A stretch of 64,000 bases of DNA from Paenibacillus sp. OK003 (GCF_900109515.1 NZ_FOBD01000013.1:124001-188000); one strand, 5' to 3'. Counted from the first letter of the stretch, positions 1 through 8,146 are shown. Notes: generated by a model not told the origin, from the sequence alone. Translations and numbers: made by a program.

Positions 1-281
1 AAGCACTTGTGCAGTACTTCCCTTCCCTTGCCAACATGCATTTGTCCGACTATAAGGTACGTGTTCTGGATGAGAAAGACGCTACCGCCGCAAAGGTACG
101 TGTATTAATTGAATCCAAAAACACGGAAAACACGTGGAATACGGTCGGTGTATCCGAGAACGTGATTGAAGCGAGCTGGGAAGCCCTCGTACACAGTTTC
201 CGTTATGCCCTTCTTCAGGAAAAATTGCAGGACGAGCCTGGCGTAGTCAACATCCCTGCTCACGGACTAAGCAACCATTAA
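1..281 (+). CDS. cimA: (R)-citramalate synthase, 3' end (partial)
   Basis: The reading frame is open from the left edge, so only the last 92 codons or so are visible. The segment with VRVLIES, TVGVSENVIEASW and VHSFRYALL matches the C-terminal allosteric (LeuA dimer) domain of the isopropylmalate/citramalate synthase family, and the VGVSENVIEASW wording is closer to citramalate synthase CimA than to LeuA. CimA condenses pyruvate and acetyl-CoA to citramalate for isoleucine synthesis, and this domain binds the feedback inhibitor. The catalytic barrel lies outside the window, so CimA versus LeuA rests on the tail alone. A strong terminator follows directly. Confidence 0.75.
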   Translation, partial: ALVQYFPSLANMHLSDYKVRVLDEKDATAAKVRVLIESKNTENTWNTVGVSENVIEASWEALVHSFRYALLQEKLQDEPGVVNIPAHGLSNH

Positions 282-303
282 TGCATATTTCCCGGAAAAT
301 AAA

Positions 304-348
304 AGAAGCGCCTGTCTCCAAAAAACATTGGAAGACAGGCGCTTTTGC
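304..348. terminator. Bidirectional intrinsic terminator between cimA and the thioredoxin gene
   Basis: A 12-bp stem (AAGCGCCTGTCT with its complement) is followed by T-rich sequence on both strands, so it can end cimA rightward and the thioredoxin gene leftward. Confidence 0.85.
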
Positions 349-375
349 TTCTCGCTTGGCTAGCTTCTTGCTTGG

Positions 376-927
376 CTAATCCTCAATTAACTCCTTGATT
401 TTACGCTCCAGCTCTTTCTCAGGCAAAATCCCCAAGATAATTTCCTGAACGACACCTCGAGAATCAATCAATACATTCGTCGGAAAAGCTAAACCGTTAT
501 ATTTGGCATATGCCGCTCCGTCTTCATCAAGCAAAATAGGGAACGTCAGTTTGTATTCATCTACAAAAGCTTTGGCATCCCTGATTTTATCGTACGTGGT
601 TACGTTCACACCGTAGAGATCCAGTTTATCCTTGTATTTTGCTGCTAATGCATTGAGCGCGGGTGCTTCCTGCTTGCACGGTTCACACCAGGATGCCCAG
701 AAACTGACGAAGATGGCTTTTTCTTTGGCTCCACCTACAGCGTAGGTTTTCCCATCCATGGCTGGCAAAGAGAATGCTGGTGCCAGTAGATTCGCTTTCG
801 GCCCCGTCTCCGTGGGCATTGGCTCCTCTTGCTTAAACACAGCTGCGATTCCGTTGTCTGCATTTTGAGCCAAAGCAATGCCCACCAGCAAAACAACACC
901 CAGCAGTATGTACATATTTCGTTTCAT
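376..927 (-). CDS. TlpA/ResA-like membrane-anchored thiol-disulfide oxidoreductase
   Basis: A 183-residue protein with an N-terminal hydrophobic segment (residues 5-20) and a thioredoxin fold of the redoxin/TlpA type. The active site CEPC lies at residues 81-84 in FWASWCEPCK and the cis-proline is in LAFPTN near residue 149. By family it should be anchored to the outer face of the membrane and reduce disulfides in exported proteins, for example apocytochrome c (ResA) or spore-coat targets (StoA). No cytochrome-maturation gene is nearby, so the partner is unknown. I chose the ATG at 927 over an upstream in-frame codon because AAGGGTGG precedes it at normal spacing and the protein then begins with MKRN plus the membrane anchor. 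Confidence 0.85.
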   Translation of the reverse strand: MKRNMYILLGVVLLVGIALAQNADNGIAAVFKQEEPMPTETGPKANLLAPAFSLPAMDGKTYAVGGAKEKAIFVSFWASWCEPCKQEAPALNALAAKYKDKLDLYGVNVTTYDKIRDAKAFVDEYKLTFPILLDEDGAAYAKYNGLAFPTNVLIDSRGVVQEIILGILPEKELERKIKELIED

Positions 928-1049
928 GACCAGCCACCCTTTTGTATAATCAAACATATCGAGATTCACGCTCTTCTAACATGTGAGATATTTCAAGCTC
1001 TCTCTCATATTGTACCCTTTTCCTTTAAAATTTTACAATCCGAGTCACA

Positions 1050-1098
1050 CAAAATAAAATAAAATAAAATAAAAAAGGACTCCTGCCGAAGCAGGAGC
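1050..1098 (-). terminator. Leftward intrinsic terminator with TTCG loop, upstream of the JAMM gene
   Basis: On the minus strand CTCCTGC-TTCG-GCAGGAG is followed by TCCTTTTTTATTTT. On the plus strand no T-run follows, so it acts leftward. The T-tract is continued by four copies of the pentamer AAAAT (plus-strand wording). No minus-strand gene ends here; the closest leftward gene ends about 500 bp upstream, beyond the oppositely oriented JAMM gene. Confidence 0.7.
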
Positions 1099-1121
1099 CA
1101 AAGAGAGAGGGGTGAATACAA

Positions 1122-1610
1122 ATGGCAGCACTTCACGGGCAGCAAAACACCTTATACATCCCTTCCTCCGTAGAACAGGAGATGTCTAAGTACATGTTCG
1201 CTTCACTGCCACAGGAAACCTGCGGGGTTGTGCTGGGTGAAGCCGCAGCGGGCGGCATACGAATCAGTCGGTTTCAGCCCATTCGTAACGTAGCGCCTGA
1301 CCCGCTGCACCATTTCGCATTGGAAGATGCAGAATGGATCCGGTGTGTGTTCAATGAGCCACAACTTATCGGACTCTTTCACTCCCATCCCCGAACCACT
1401 CCCGTTCCTTCCAATGAGGATCTGCGTAACCTACCGATTTTCGCCGGACTACTCCAGGTCTATTTTATAGGCTCGCCTGATCAGACAACTGGTACACAAT
1501 CAAAGATGCTTCTAAATGGTTATCAAATTCATGCAGCTGTTGATTCGAGCATTAGAATGAGCCATATTCAATCTTACAGCTTACAACCCGCCCCGCTATG
1601 CGTGACTTAA
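1122..1610 (+). CDS. JAMM/MPN-domain metallopeptidase (M67-like)
   Basis: A 162-residue single-domain protein with an intact JAMM zinc site: His87 and His89 in HSHP, Ser97 and Asp100 in VPSNED, with a Glu near residue 32 as the likely general base. Prokaryotic members remove small sulfur-carrier or ubiquitin-like proteins, or are fused to them; none of those partners is encoded nearby, so the substrate is unknown. The ATG at 1122 follows GAGAGGGGTG at good spacing. The gene is convergent with the DnaQ-like exonuclease gene and the two coding ends overlap by 15 bp. Confidence 0.8.
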   Translation: MAALHGQQNTLYIPSSVEQEMSKYMFASLPQETCGVVLGEAAAGGIRISRFQPIRNVAPDPLHHFALEDAEWIRCVFNEPQLIGLFHSHPRTTPVPSNEDLRNLPIFAGLLQVYFIGSPDQTTGTQSKMLLNGYQIHAAVDSSIRMSHIQSYSLQPAPLCVT

Positions 1611-2333
1611 CTGGGTGTACAGATCACCCAATGTTTCTACATTTTTGCGAGACATATCCTCCAGATAACAGGACCATAACTGTGCAGTCATTTTGGCGTC
1701 CTCCAAAGCGTGGTGGCGTCCATAGATCGGAATGCTTTTGGATTCCAGCAACTCATCCAGACCATAACCCGGTCTGTTCGGTTCTAGCCAACGTGCCAGC
1801 ATCATCGTATCGATGAGCCGGTGAGTTAGCCTTACTTTGGATGTCCGCCACAAGGCCGCATTCAGAAAAGCCCGATCATGCGCGCTTGCATGGGCAACCA
1901 GTACACTTCCGCCAACAAAAGACATGAAGTCATGCAAGCCTTCCAGGAGCGACGGAGCATGCATCGTCATTTCCTGAGTAATTCCCGTCAGTTCAGTAAT
2001 ATGTTCCGGAACGGAGACTTTGGACTGAACCAATGTATAGAACTGCTCATTCTCCAGTATCACACCGCCATTAATACGCACCGCCCCAAAGGAAAGGATC
2101 TCATCCCCATGCTGGGGAGAGAAGCCCGTCGTTTCTAGATCGAATACGACAGCATTCAATTCATTCAAGGGCGTATGAAGGACCTCGGGTCTGCGCTGTT
2201 CTCTCATCATCGAACGGATGAACGCCATATGTTGCGCCGTAGGGGCTCCCATTATGGAAGCGATGGCGGAAGGAACCCCTCCCTGGCGCAGCGAATTCCA
2301 GAATCCAGTATTGCCCCTTGCCGGCTCTCTCAT
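1596..2333 (-). CDS. DnaQ-like DEDDh 3'-5' exonuclease
   Basis: A 245-residue protein of the Pol III epsilon/RNase T fold. All five DEDDh residues are present: Asp65 and Glu67 in FDLETTG, Asp153 in AHDRAF, His208 and Asp212 in HHALEDAK. The first 60 residues have no recognisable domain. It should remove nucleotides from 3' ends of DNA or RNA, or cleave small nucleotide conjugates. It is stand-alone, with no polymerase or helicase domain. Its start codon overlaps the stop of the DUF294 nucleotidyltransferase gene by 4 bp, so the two are translationally coupled and probably act together. Family assignment is firm; substrate unknown. Confidence 0.88.
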   Translation of the reverse strand: MREPARGNTGFWNSLRQGGVPSAIASIMGAPTAQHMAFIRSMMREQRRPEVLHTPLNELNAVVFDLETTGFSPQHGDEILSFGAVRINGGVILENEQFYTLVQSKVSVPEHITELTGITQEMTMHAPSLLEGLHDFMSFVGGSVLVAHASAHDRAFLNAALWRTSKVRLTHRLIDTMMLARWLEPNRPGYGLDELLESKSIPIYGRHHALEDAKMTAQLWSCYLEDMSRKNVETLGDLYTQLSHA

Positions 2334-3418
2334 GGACGTCTCCTTTCTGCAAAACGAAGTTGTCTTTGCAGCGCACGATGTACTCGCCGCACCAACCCCA
2401 ACGTATCCCGGAGTTCATAAAGCATTTGTTTTTCCTTCAACTGTTTCTCATTCAGGAAACCACCGCTATGCTGTAACCCCTGTTTCATCACAACGGGTGT
2501 ACTGCGTCGCAGCTTCAAAGCCGTCATAAAGGCTCGCTGAGCTGCATCCAGCAAAGTAAGCGGAACGGCTTCAAGCGAGACCAACCTCTGAATCCGCTTG
2601 AGCGTAGACGTTTCTTTGATACCATGCTGTAAAGCCAGAAAACGCGCACTGTTCACCAGCGGAATATACAAGCCGTATTTGACATCAAATCCACCTGCAT
2701 GTTCACCGAATCGTTCGGTTACTACCCTTCCGAGAATGTTCAGTGTCGCCTTATGTTTAACGGTATTGCGCAGCACAGCATCGGAAAGCTCAGGAACCGA
2801 TCTGAACCCTTCATAAAATGCAGAAATCCAATCCTCCGCGAGCTCTGGCTCACCCGCAACAAAACGCATGTCTGAAGCGATAATCAGATTGCGAACCGGC
2901 TCCCACGACAGGTCCGATCGCCATGCTTTCAGTTGTTCCTTCCAGGATTCCAGCGTTTTCCTCCATAAAGGCTCCGAACACATCACTTTGCCTTCACATT
3001 TGGCGTAGCCAAGTGCCTCCAGCATATCGGCCATTCGAAGCCCTAGTTCGGCAAAATATGCTTCTTTCCCCTCATGCAGGGTATCACTGATAATCATGCC
3101 ATTATCCTGATCACTCCATAACGTCGCTTCTTGCCGGCCGGAACTGCCAAAAACGATAAAGGCATAGGGGACGGGAGGTTGGCCAAGGCCTTCCTCTACC
3201 ATCCCCTGGATGCATAACTCTACTGCTCGCCGAGCAACCCGGTCATGCAGTTCATTTACCGTCTGGTACCATTCAATCGGCGACAAGGAAGCGGACAACA
3301 GTTCCTGGAGCTCATTCTGCAATATCACACGTGCCTGGCGCAGTTCTTGAGAAGATGCCGCATCATCTATTCCCTGATAGGACCAGGATTGATTTATATA
3401 CGGGATGGGTTCCATCAT
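2330..3418 (-). CDS. GlnD-like DUF294 nucleotidyltransferase
   Basis: A 362-residue protein. Residues 85-110 carry the nucleotidyltransferase signature GSSGRQEATLWSDQD, with Gly91-Ser92 and the metal-binding Asp103/Asp105, as in the N-terminal domain of GlnD uridylyltransferases and DUF294 proteins; the C-terminal half fits the DUF294 substrate-binding region. There are no HD, ACT or CBS domains, so it is not a full GlnD. It lies 39 bp downstream of the ammonium transporter gene with no terminator between, and overlaps the exonuclease gene by 4 bp. I chose ATG 3418 (protein MMEPIPY) because AAGGAGG sits 6 nt upstream; a longer TTG start lacks a ribosome site. The likely activity is transfer of a nucleotide to a protein or small molecule; the target is unknown. 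Confidence 0.85.
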   Translation of the reverse strand: MMEPIPYINQSWSYQGIDDAASSQELRQARVILQNELQELLSASLSPIEWYQTVNELHDRVARRAVELCIQGMVEEGLGQPPVPYAFIVFGSSGRQEATLWSDQDNGMIISDTLHEGKEAYFAELGLRMADMLEALGYAKCEGKVMCSEPLWRKTLESWKEQLKAWRSDLSWEPVRNLIIASDMRFVAGEPELAEDWISAFYEGFRSVPELSDAVLRNTVKHKATLNILGRVVTERFGEHAGGFDVKYGLYIPLVNSARFLALQHGIKETSTLKRIQRLVSLEAVPLTLLDAAQRAFMTALKLRRSTPVVMKQGLQHSGGFLNEKQLKEKQMLYELRDTLGLVRRVHRALQRQLRFAERRRP

Positions 3419-3457
3419 GTCCAGCCTCCTTGAAGCATGATTCAGCAATCATTCCTC

Positions 3458-4858
3458 TTAGGAGCTGAACGTACCGCCATTGGATTTAGTTTCTACATTT
3501 TTCATTTGTTCAGGGTACCCGTAAGTACCATGCTCGCTTAAATCCAGACCCATCGTTTCTTCTTCTTCCGTTACACGGATTCCCATGATAGCTTTCATAC
3601 CACCGAGAATAATGAAGGACATGATCAGTACGAAGGCAAATGCGCCTGCCAGACCCAGAAGCTGAACGCCCAGTTGGTGGAAACCACCACCGTAGAACAG
3701 ACCCGCCTGACCTACACCAGCATTTTCAGCAAGTTCCGGTGTAGCGAATAAACCTGTAGAGATCGCTCCCCACATACCGGCAATACCGTGTACAGAGAAA
3801 GCATAGATTGGATCGTCAATTCCTTTACGCTCAAAGTATTGAGCCGTGAAGAATGTGATAATACCTGCCAAAGCACCAATAACCAGAGCTGCCCATGGTT
3901 CTACGAATGCACAAGCACCTGTGATGGCAACGAGTGCCGCAAGCACCCCGTTCAGCATGCTAGGAATATCGGATTTACCCAATACAGCCCATGAGATCAA
4001 TAGTGCAGCCACACCACCAGCAGCAGCTGCTACATTTGTAGTCAAAGCTACATAACCAAAGAATCCATCACCCATGGCAGATAATGTACTACCTGGGTTG
4101 AAACCGAACCAACCGATCCAGAGAATAATTACACCGAGTACGGAGTAAACTTGGTTATGACCTGGAATGATGTTAGGTTTACCATCTTTGTTATATTTGC
4201 CGATACGCGGCTTCAACAAGATCGTGGCTACCAGTGCGGCAGTTGCACCCGTCAAGTGAACAACCGTCGAACCCGCAAAGTCTTGCATACCAAGCTCAGC
4301 CAACCAGCCGCCGCCCCATACCCAGTGAGCAACAACCGGATACATGATAATGGTGTACAGCGTACCGAAAACGATATATACACTCATCTTTGCACGTTCT
4401 GCCATACCACCGCAGGCAATGGCCAAGGATACTGCTGCAAAGGCAAGGTGGAATACAAACTTGATTGTTAGCGGAACATCAGAGAAGGCCAGGGATTCGA
4501 ACGAAGCAGCCATTCCGTCCCCACTCAGGAAAAATCCGGTTGTTCCGAAGAAACTGTTACCATTACCGAAACCAAGACCGAAGCCAAGAGCCCAGAAGGC
4601 AATAACCGAAATTCCCAATGTCAGGATTGTTTTCCCCGCAATGTGTCCTGCGTTTTTCATTCGAGTCGAACCCGCTTCAAGTAGAGCAAATCCCCCTTGC
4701 ATCAGGAAAACCAGCACAACAGCCAGAAACGTAAAGGCTGAGTTCAGACCGCTTTGAAGTTCGATGTTAGTTGGCCCCTCTGCAGCTGCAAATGCGCTGA
4801 CCGGGAAAGCCAATAAAGTAAGCATTATTAACACCGAAACCAACCATTTCTTTCTCAT
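3458..4858 (-). CDS. amt: Ammonium transporter Amt
   Basis: A 466-residue Amt/MEP/Rh-family channel with a cleavable-looking signal peptide (hydrophobic run then SAFAAAEG) and about 11 membrane spans. The pore histidine pair is present: one in STVVHLTG and one in FSVHGIAGMWG. It admits ammonium at low external concentration. Usually amt is followed by glnK, whose PII protein gates the channel; here no PII gene follows, and a GlnD-like nucleotidyltransferase takes that place. ATG 4858 is chosen because AGGGAG precedes it by 8 nt and the product starts with the signal peptide. A perfect GlnR/TnrA box lies between promoter and start. Confidence 0.95.
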   Translation of the reverse strand: MRKKWLVSVLIMLTLLAFPVSAFAAAEGPTNIELQSGLNSAFTFLAVVLVFLMQGGFALLEAGSTRMKNAGHIAGKTILTLGISVIAFWALGFGLGFGNGNSFFGTTGFFLSGDGMAASFESLAFSDVPLTIKFVFHLAFAAVSLAIACGGMAERAKMSVYIVFGTLYTIIMYPVVAHWVWGGGWLAELGMQDFAGSTVVHLTGATAALVATILLKPRIGKYNKDGKPNIIPGHNQVYSVLGVIILWIGWFGFNPGSTLSAMGDGFFGYVALTTNVAAAAGGVAALLISWAVLGKSDIPSMLNGVLAALVAITGACAFVEPWAALVIGALAGIITFFTAQYFERKGIDDPIYAFSVHGIAGMWGAISTGLFATPELAENAGVGQAGLFYGGGFHQLGVQLLGLAGAFAFVLIMSFIILGGMKAIMGIRVTEEEETMGLDLSEHGTYGYPEQMKNVETKSNGGTFSS

Positions 4859-4876
4859 ATACCCCACTCCCTCTTA

Positions 4877-4893
4877 TGTTAAGTTTCTTCACA
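4877..4893 (-). promoter_or_regulatory. GlnR/TnrA operator upstream of amt
   Basis: The 17-mer TGTTAAGTTTCTTCACA fits the consensus TGTNA-N7-TNACA on both strands. It lies at about +16 to +32 relative to the predicted start site and 18 nt before the amt ATG. A site downstream of the promoter predicts repression by blocking transcription. Confidence 0.75.
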
Positions 4894-4914
4894 TTTCGTG
4901 AAACTCTTAATGCC

Positions 4915-4944
4915 ATTATAAGCAGAAGACAGGAAAGTTGACAA
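4915..4944 (-). promoter_or_regulatory. Sigma-A promoter of the amt operon
   Basis: On the minus strand a -35 TTGTCA (4939-4944) and a perfect -10 TATAAT (4915-4920) are separated by 18 bp. The rest of the gap 4945-5212 is AT-rich and must hold the divergent MerR-gene promoter; I see no further clear signal in it. Confidence 0.75.
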
Positions 4945-5212
4945 GAGTATTTTCAGCAAAACCGAAAAATATTTCTGGGAATAAAGTCATACGTCTTTTT
5001 CTTGCATTTAAGTACATAATCATGTCCCATGAGTACATAGATATAGAAACGCAGCCTGACTGCCACCAAAGCGTAACGTTTGACTGTATGGTTAAAGATC
5101 ATGTATCATAACTATTAGTAAGAAAAAAATTGGGCGGGTTATGCAAAGCCGCAACTGGAATTAACAATTCCCTACATTTGAACTTGCAAGCGAGGTGAAT
5201 ATCATTGGGGAT

Positions 5213-5641
5213 ATGAAATTGTTTCGGATTGGCGAACTTGCCAAAACTGCAGGTGTGAGCGAACGGACGATTGATTATTACACGAAGCTCGGTCTCATCG
5301 CTCCTGAAGAGCGCACAGAAAAAAACTATCGTCTTTATAGTAATGAAACTTTAACCAGGCTTGAACGTATTGTACAGATGAAACAAGAGAAATATAGTCT
5401 CGACGAGATTAAGCAATCTCTTGAGAAGTGGAGTCTGGTGAGCACGGAAGAGCAGGTTGCCAGCAAACTGACAACATTGGAGCTCCACGTGCAACAGCTT
5501 GAGCGAGAGGTGAATGAGCTTAAACCGCTGCTTGGCGAGATGAAACCTGTACAAGCACGCAAGATGATGGCTGGACTGCTCGCCAAAAGTGCTGGTACGA
5601 TGGAAGCCTTGAAAATCTTGCTTGAGAACACCATGATGTAG
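5213..5641 (+). CDS. MerR-family transcriptional regulator
   Basis: About 142 residues. An N-terminal winged helix of the MerR type (FRIGELAKTAGVSERTIDYY then YRLYSNETL) is followed by a dimerisation coiled coil (residues 60-120). There is no cysteine-rich metal-binding tail, so a small molecule or protein signal is more likely than a metal. The start is uncertain: the GTG at 5195 has no ribosome site, and the ATG at 5213 has GCGAGGTGA about 14 nt upstream. It lies 29 bp upstream of the YugP-like peptidase gene, which it may control. Confidence 0.85.
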   Translation: MKLFRIGELAKTAGVSERTIDYYTKLGLIAPEERTEKNYRLYSNETLTRLERIVQMKQEKYSLDEIKQSLEKWSLVSTEEQVASKLTTLELHVQQLEREVNELKPLLGEMKPVQARKMMAGLLAKSAGTMEALKILLENTMM

Positions 5642-5670
5642 CTTATTATTTAGAAAGCGGAGGAATGAAT

Positions 5671-6351
5671 ATGAGTTTTAATAACGGTATGTTCGTTTTG
5701 ATCATTATCGCCTTTTTGCTCTCCTTATGGGCGCAATTTCGCGTTAAGAGTACATTCAATCGTTGGTCTGATGTTAAAAACCTGAATGGAATGACCGGTT
5801 ACGATGCCGCCCGTCATATGCTGGACTCCAATGGCCTACACGACGTTCCTATCGAACCGGTGCGTGGAGCACTCTCCGATCACTATGATCCGATTAATCG
5901 AGTCGTGAGGTTGTCTGAGCCTGTATATTATGAAAATTCAATCTCAGCTGTCTCCGTTGCCTGTCACGAAGTGGGTCATGCGATTCAGCACAAGGAAAGT
6001 TATCCGATGTTGGCACTACGTCACCGGATTTTCCCAATCGTCAACTTCGCATCCGGACTTGCTCCCTTCTTGCTCATTGCTGGATTCATCTTTAATGCAA
6101 TGAACCTAGTAGGTATTGGTATTATCTTCTTCTCTGTAACTGTTGCGTTCCAACTCATTACGTTGCCAGTCGAGTTCAATGCAAGTAACCGCGCAAGAGA
6201 GATTATGGTATCGGAAGGTTATATCCGGAACGAAGAAGAGAGAGGCGTCGCCAAAGTATTGAATGCCGCAGCATTGACTTACGTCGCTGCAGCATTGATC
6301 TCATTGCTGGAACTGATTCGTTACATCGGAATTTTCAATAGCCGTGACTAA
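5671..6351 (+). CDS. yugP: YugP-like membrane zinc metallopeptidase
   Basis: A 226-residue membrane protein of the neutral zinc metallopeptidase family. It has an N-terminal membrane span, the zinc motif HEVGH at residues 99-103 in VACHEVGHAIQH, two further spans (about 120-170) and a last hydrophobic segment. The spacing PVEFNASNRA after the spans is typical of the family. Substrates are not established. ATG 5671 is preferred to the ATG at 5665 because GCGGAGG is 7 nt before it. It forms a two-gene unit with the MerR regulator and ends at a bidirectional terminator. Confidence 0.88.
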   Translation: MSFNNGMFVLIIIAFLLSLWAQFRVKSTFNRWSDVKNLNGMTGYDAARHMLDSNGLHDVPIEPVRGALSDHYDPINRVVRLSEPVYYENSISAVSVACHEVGHAIQHKESYPMLALRHRIFPIVNFASGLAPFLLIAGFIFNAMNLVGIGIIFFSVTVAFQLITLPVEFNASNRAREIMVSEGYIRNEEERGVAKVLNAAALTYVAAALISLLELIRYIGIFNSRD

Positions 6352-6367
6352 TTGAATACACTAATCA

Positions 6368-6415
6368 AAAAAAACAATACCCCACCGTTAATCGGATGGG
6401 GTATTGTTTTGCTGT
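6368..6415. terminator. Bidirectional terminator overlapping the end of the LysR gene
   Basis: AAAACAATACCCCA pairs with TGGGGTATTGTTTT around a short loop, with A/T runs on both flanks. It ends yugP rightward; the right arm also encodes the last codons (QQNNTPSD) of the leftward LysR gene. Confidence 0.8.
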
Positions 6416-7299
6416 AAACCGAAATAATTAAGCAAGAATGAACGAAATGACTGCGCTACAAGCGGAAGTTTGTCATCCGCACGGTGGATCAACCCGATCG
6501 TGCGCGTGACTTTGGGATGAGAAATGGCAACATGCGCCGGTTGCAGCGGATTCGTCTGGAAAAGCGCCATTTCTGGCAGTAAACTCACACCCATGCCAGC
6601 GGCAACCAATCCGCGAATGGTATCCGTCTCTTCACCCTCAAAAGCAATCTTGGGCGTAAACCCTGCTTCAAGACACGCGTGCCAGACAATCGGACGCAGA
6701 GAATACCCTTTACTGAACAATACAAACTTGTCGTCTTTAAGTTGCTCTAACGCAATGCTTTCTTCACCAGCCAATGGATGATTAGGTGGAAGGATTGCAT
6801 GCAGTTCTTCCGTAAGCACAATGTCACCATCTACTTGGTCGTGCTTCTCCGGAAATGGAGATATAAATGCCAAGTCCACTTCAGCCGATAACACATCGCG
6901 AATGAGCGTTGGGAACATGCCTTGCTTGAATCTGAATTTGACGTTAGGATAACGCTGACGGAACGCTGCTACAACCGAAGGAATCAAGTGAATACCGAGA
7001 CTGTGAGGAAAACCAATACGAATTTCACCATGCTCCGGGTCGAGAAACTCATGTACCTCCCCGACCGCTTTGTCCAGATCTTTCAATATGCCTTCAACTC
7101 GTTTGCAAAAGAGCTGCCCGACTGCGGTCAACTGCAAATTTCGCCCTTTTTGCATAAAAAGGTCTACTCCCAGTTCTTCCTCCAGCTGATGAATCTGACG
7201 ACTCACTGCAGATTGCGCTACGTGCAATTCCTCCGCCGCCTGCGTAACATGCTCCTTCTGTGCCACTTTCAAAAAGTAATGCAACTGTCTTAATTCCAC
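6388..7299 (-). CDS. LysR-family regulator, GltC-like
   Basis: A 303-residue LysR regulator: winged HTH at residues 1-60 (ELRQLHYF, AAEELHVAQSAVSRQI) and an effector-binding domain from about residue 90 (EIRIGFPHSLGIHLIPSVV). From memory, MELRQLxYFxxVA, HVxxAAxxLHVAQSAxSRQI, DPxxGxxxIGFPxSL and GLVxAGMGVxLLPE are shared with Bacillus GltC, activator of glutamate synthase. No gltAB is in view, so the target may be distant or different. The GTG at 7299 is preferred because it gives the family start; an upstream TTG has no ribosome site. It follows the rhomboid gene by 72 bp on the same strand. Confidence 0.82.
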   Translation of the reverse strand: MELRQLHYFLKVAQKEHVTQAAEELHVAQSAVSRQIHQLEEELGVDLFMQKGRNLQLTAVGQLFCKRVEGILKDLDKAVGEVHEFLDPEHGEIRIGFPHSLGIHLIPSVVAAFRQRYPNVKFRFKQGMFPTLIRDVLSAEVDLAFISPFPEKHDQVDGDIVLTEELHAILPPNHPLAGEESIALEQLKDDKFVLFSKGYSLRPIVWHACLEAGFTPKIAFEGEETDTIRGLVAAGMGVSLLPEMALFQTNPLQPAHVAISHPKVTRTIGLIHRADDKLPLVAQSFRSFLLNYFGLQQNNTPSD

Positions 7300-7371
7300 T
7301 GCCCCTGATCTCTCCAATCTGCTCTATACCCTACTTATCCTTGATTGCATTCCGTCTTCAGATCATTCCGA

Positions 7372-7998
7372 CTACTGCTTAAAGCTACGGGGTTTCCACA
7401 AGCGGATGAGAAGTCCATAGATGAAGAATCCACCTAACAACCCACCCAAATGCGCCATCCAGTTAATGCCTGTCATGGCAAAGGAAAAAATAATTCCGAA
7501 TACAAGCAGCGTATACAACGTTTTACGTGAGGTTTCATCCATCATTGTCCGCTGGAACAAGGCTACATACAGAAACGCTCCATAGATTGCATAGATCGCG
7601 CCTGAAGCACCTACCGATATGGTCGTCGCTCCAACCGAGTTATACCACGCAACAGCCAGAATGTTGCCCAGAATGCCTCCACCCAAGTACAGCACACCAT
7701 ATCTCACCGACCCAAGCAGCCGTTCCATTGGTGGTGCAAATACGATGAGAGCAAAGCTGTTAAACAACAAGTGGCTGAAACCAGCATGCAGGAACATGGA
7801 CGTAATGTAACGCCACCAGTCCGCTGCAAATAACTCATGGTTAACAAGCGCTCCAAACTTAAGCAGCGTTATACTGTTTGTGGAACCACCGTTCAAACTC
7901 AATACAATAAACATAACAACATTGGCAATTAAAAGAATCGACGTCAAAGGAAAAAATTTCAAATAACTTTTCCAGTTCTCATACCTGATAAATATCAT
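7372..7998 (-). CDS. Rhomboid-family intramembrane serine protease
   Basis: A 208-residue polytopic membrane protein with the rhomboid catalytic dyad: Ser132 in GASG (residues 130-133) and His183 in NWMAHLGG. The HAGFSHLLFN motif near residues 71-80 and six predicted spans fit a bacterial rhomboid without extra domains. It cleaves membrane proteins within the bilayer; substrates cannot be inferred. The ribosome site before the ATG (GGTGGAG about 15 nt away) is poorly spaced, but the N-terminus MIFIRYENWKSYL fits the family. Confidence 0.9.
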   Translation of the reverse strand: MIFIRYENWKSYLKFFPLTSILLIANVVMFIVLSLNGGSTNSITLLKFGALVNHELFAADWWRYITSMFLHAGFSHLLFNSFALIVFAPPMERLLGSVRYGVLYLGGGILGNILAVAWYNSVGATTISVGASGAIYAIYGAFLYVALFQRTMMDETSRKTLYTLLVFGIIFSFAMTGINWMAHLGGLLGGFFIYGLLIRLWKPRSFKQ

Positions 7999-8146
7999 AA
8001 GTTTCTGCTTTCACTCCACCCTGTTCAGATCGGCCTGCAAGTCTGACCCATTCTAATAATCCTTCTTCCGAATTGGACAATGCCTTTCATAAAAGATTAT
8101 AATGGATTTTGGCACGGATCACCAACTTATAAGGAGGAACATTATT

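Noticed and set aside
1050..1076. AAAAT pentamer repeats as a phase-variation tract
   Set aside because: Only about four copies, outside any coding frame, and better explained as the T-tract of the leftward terminator.
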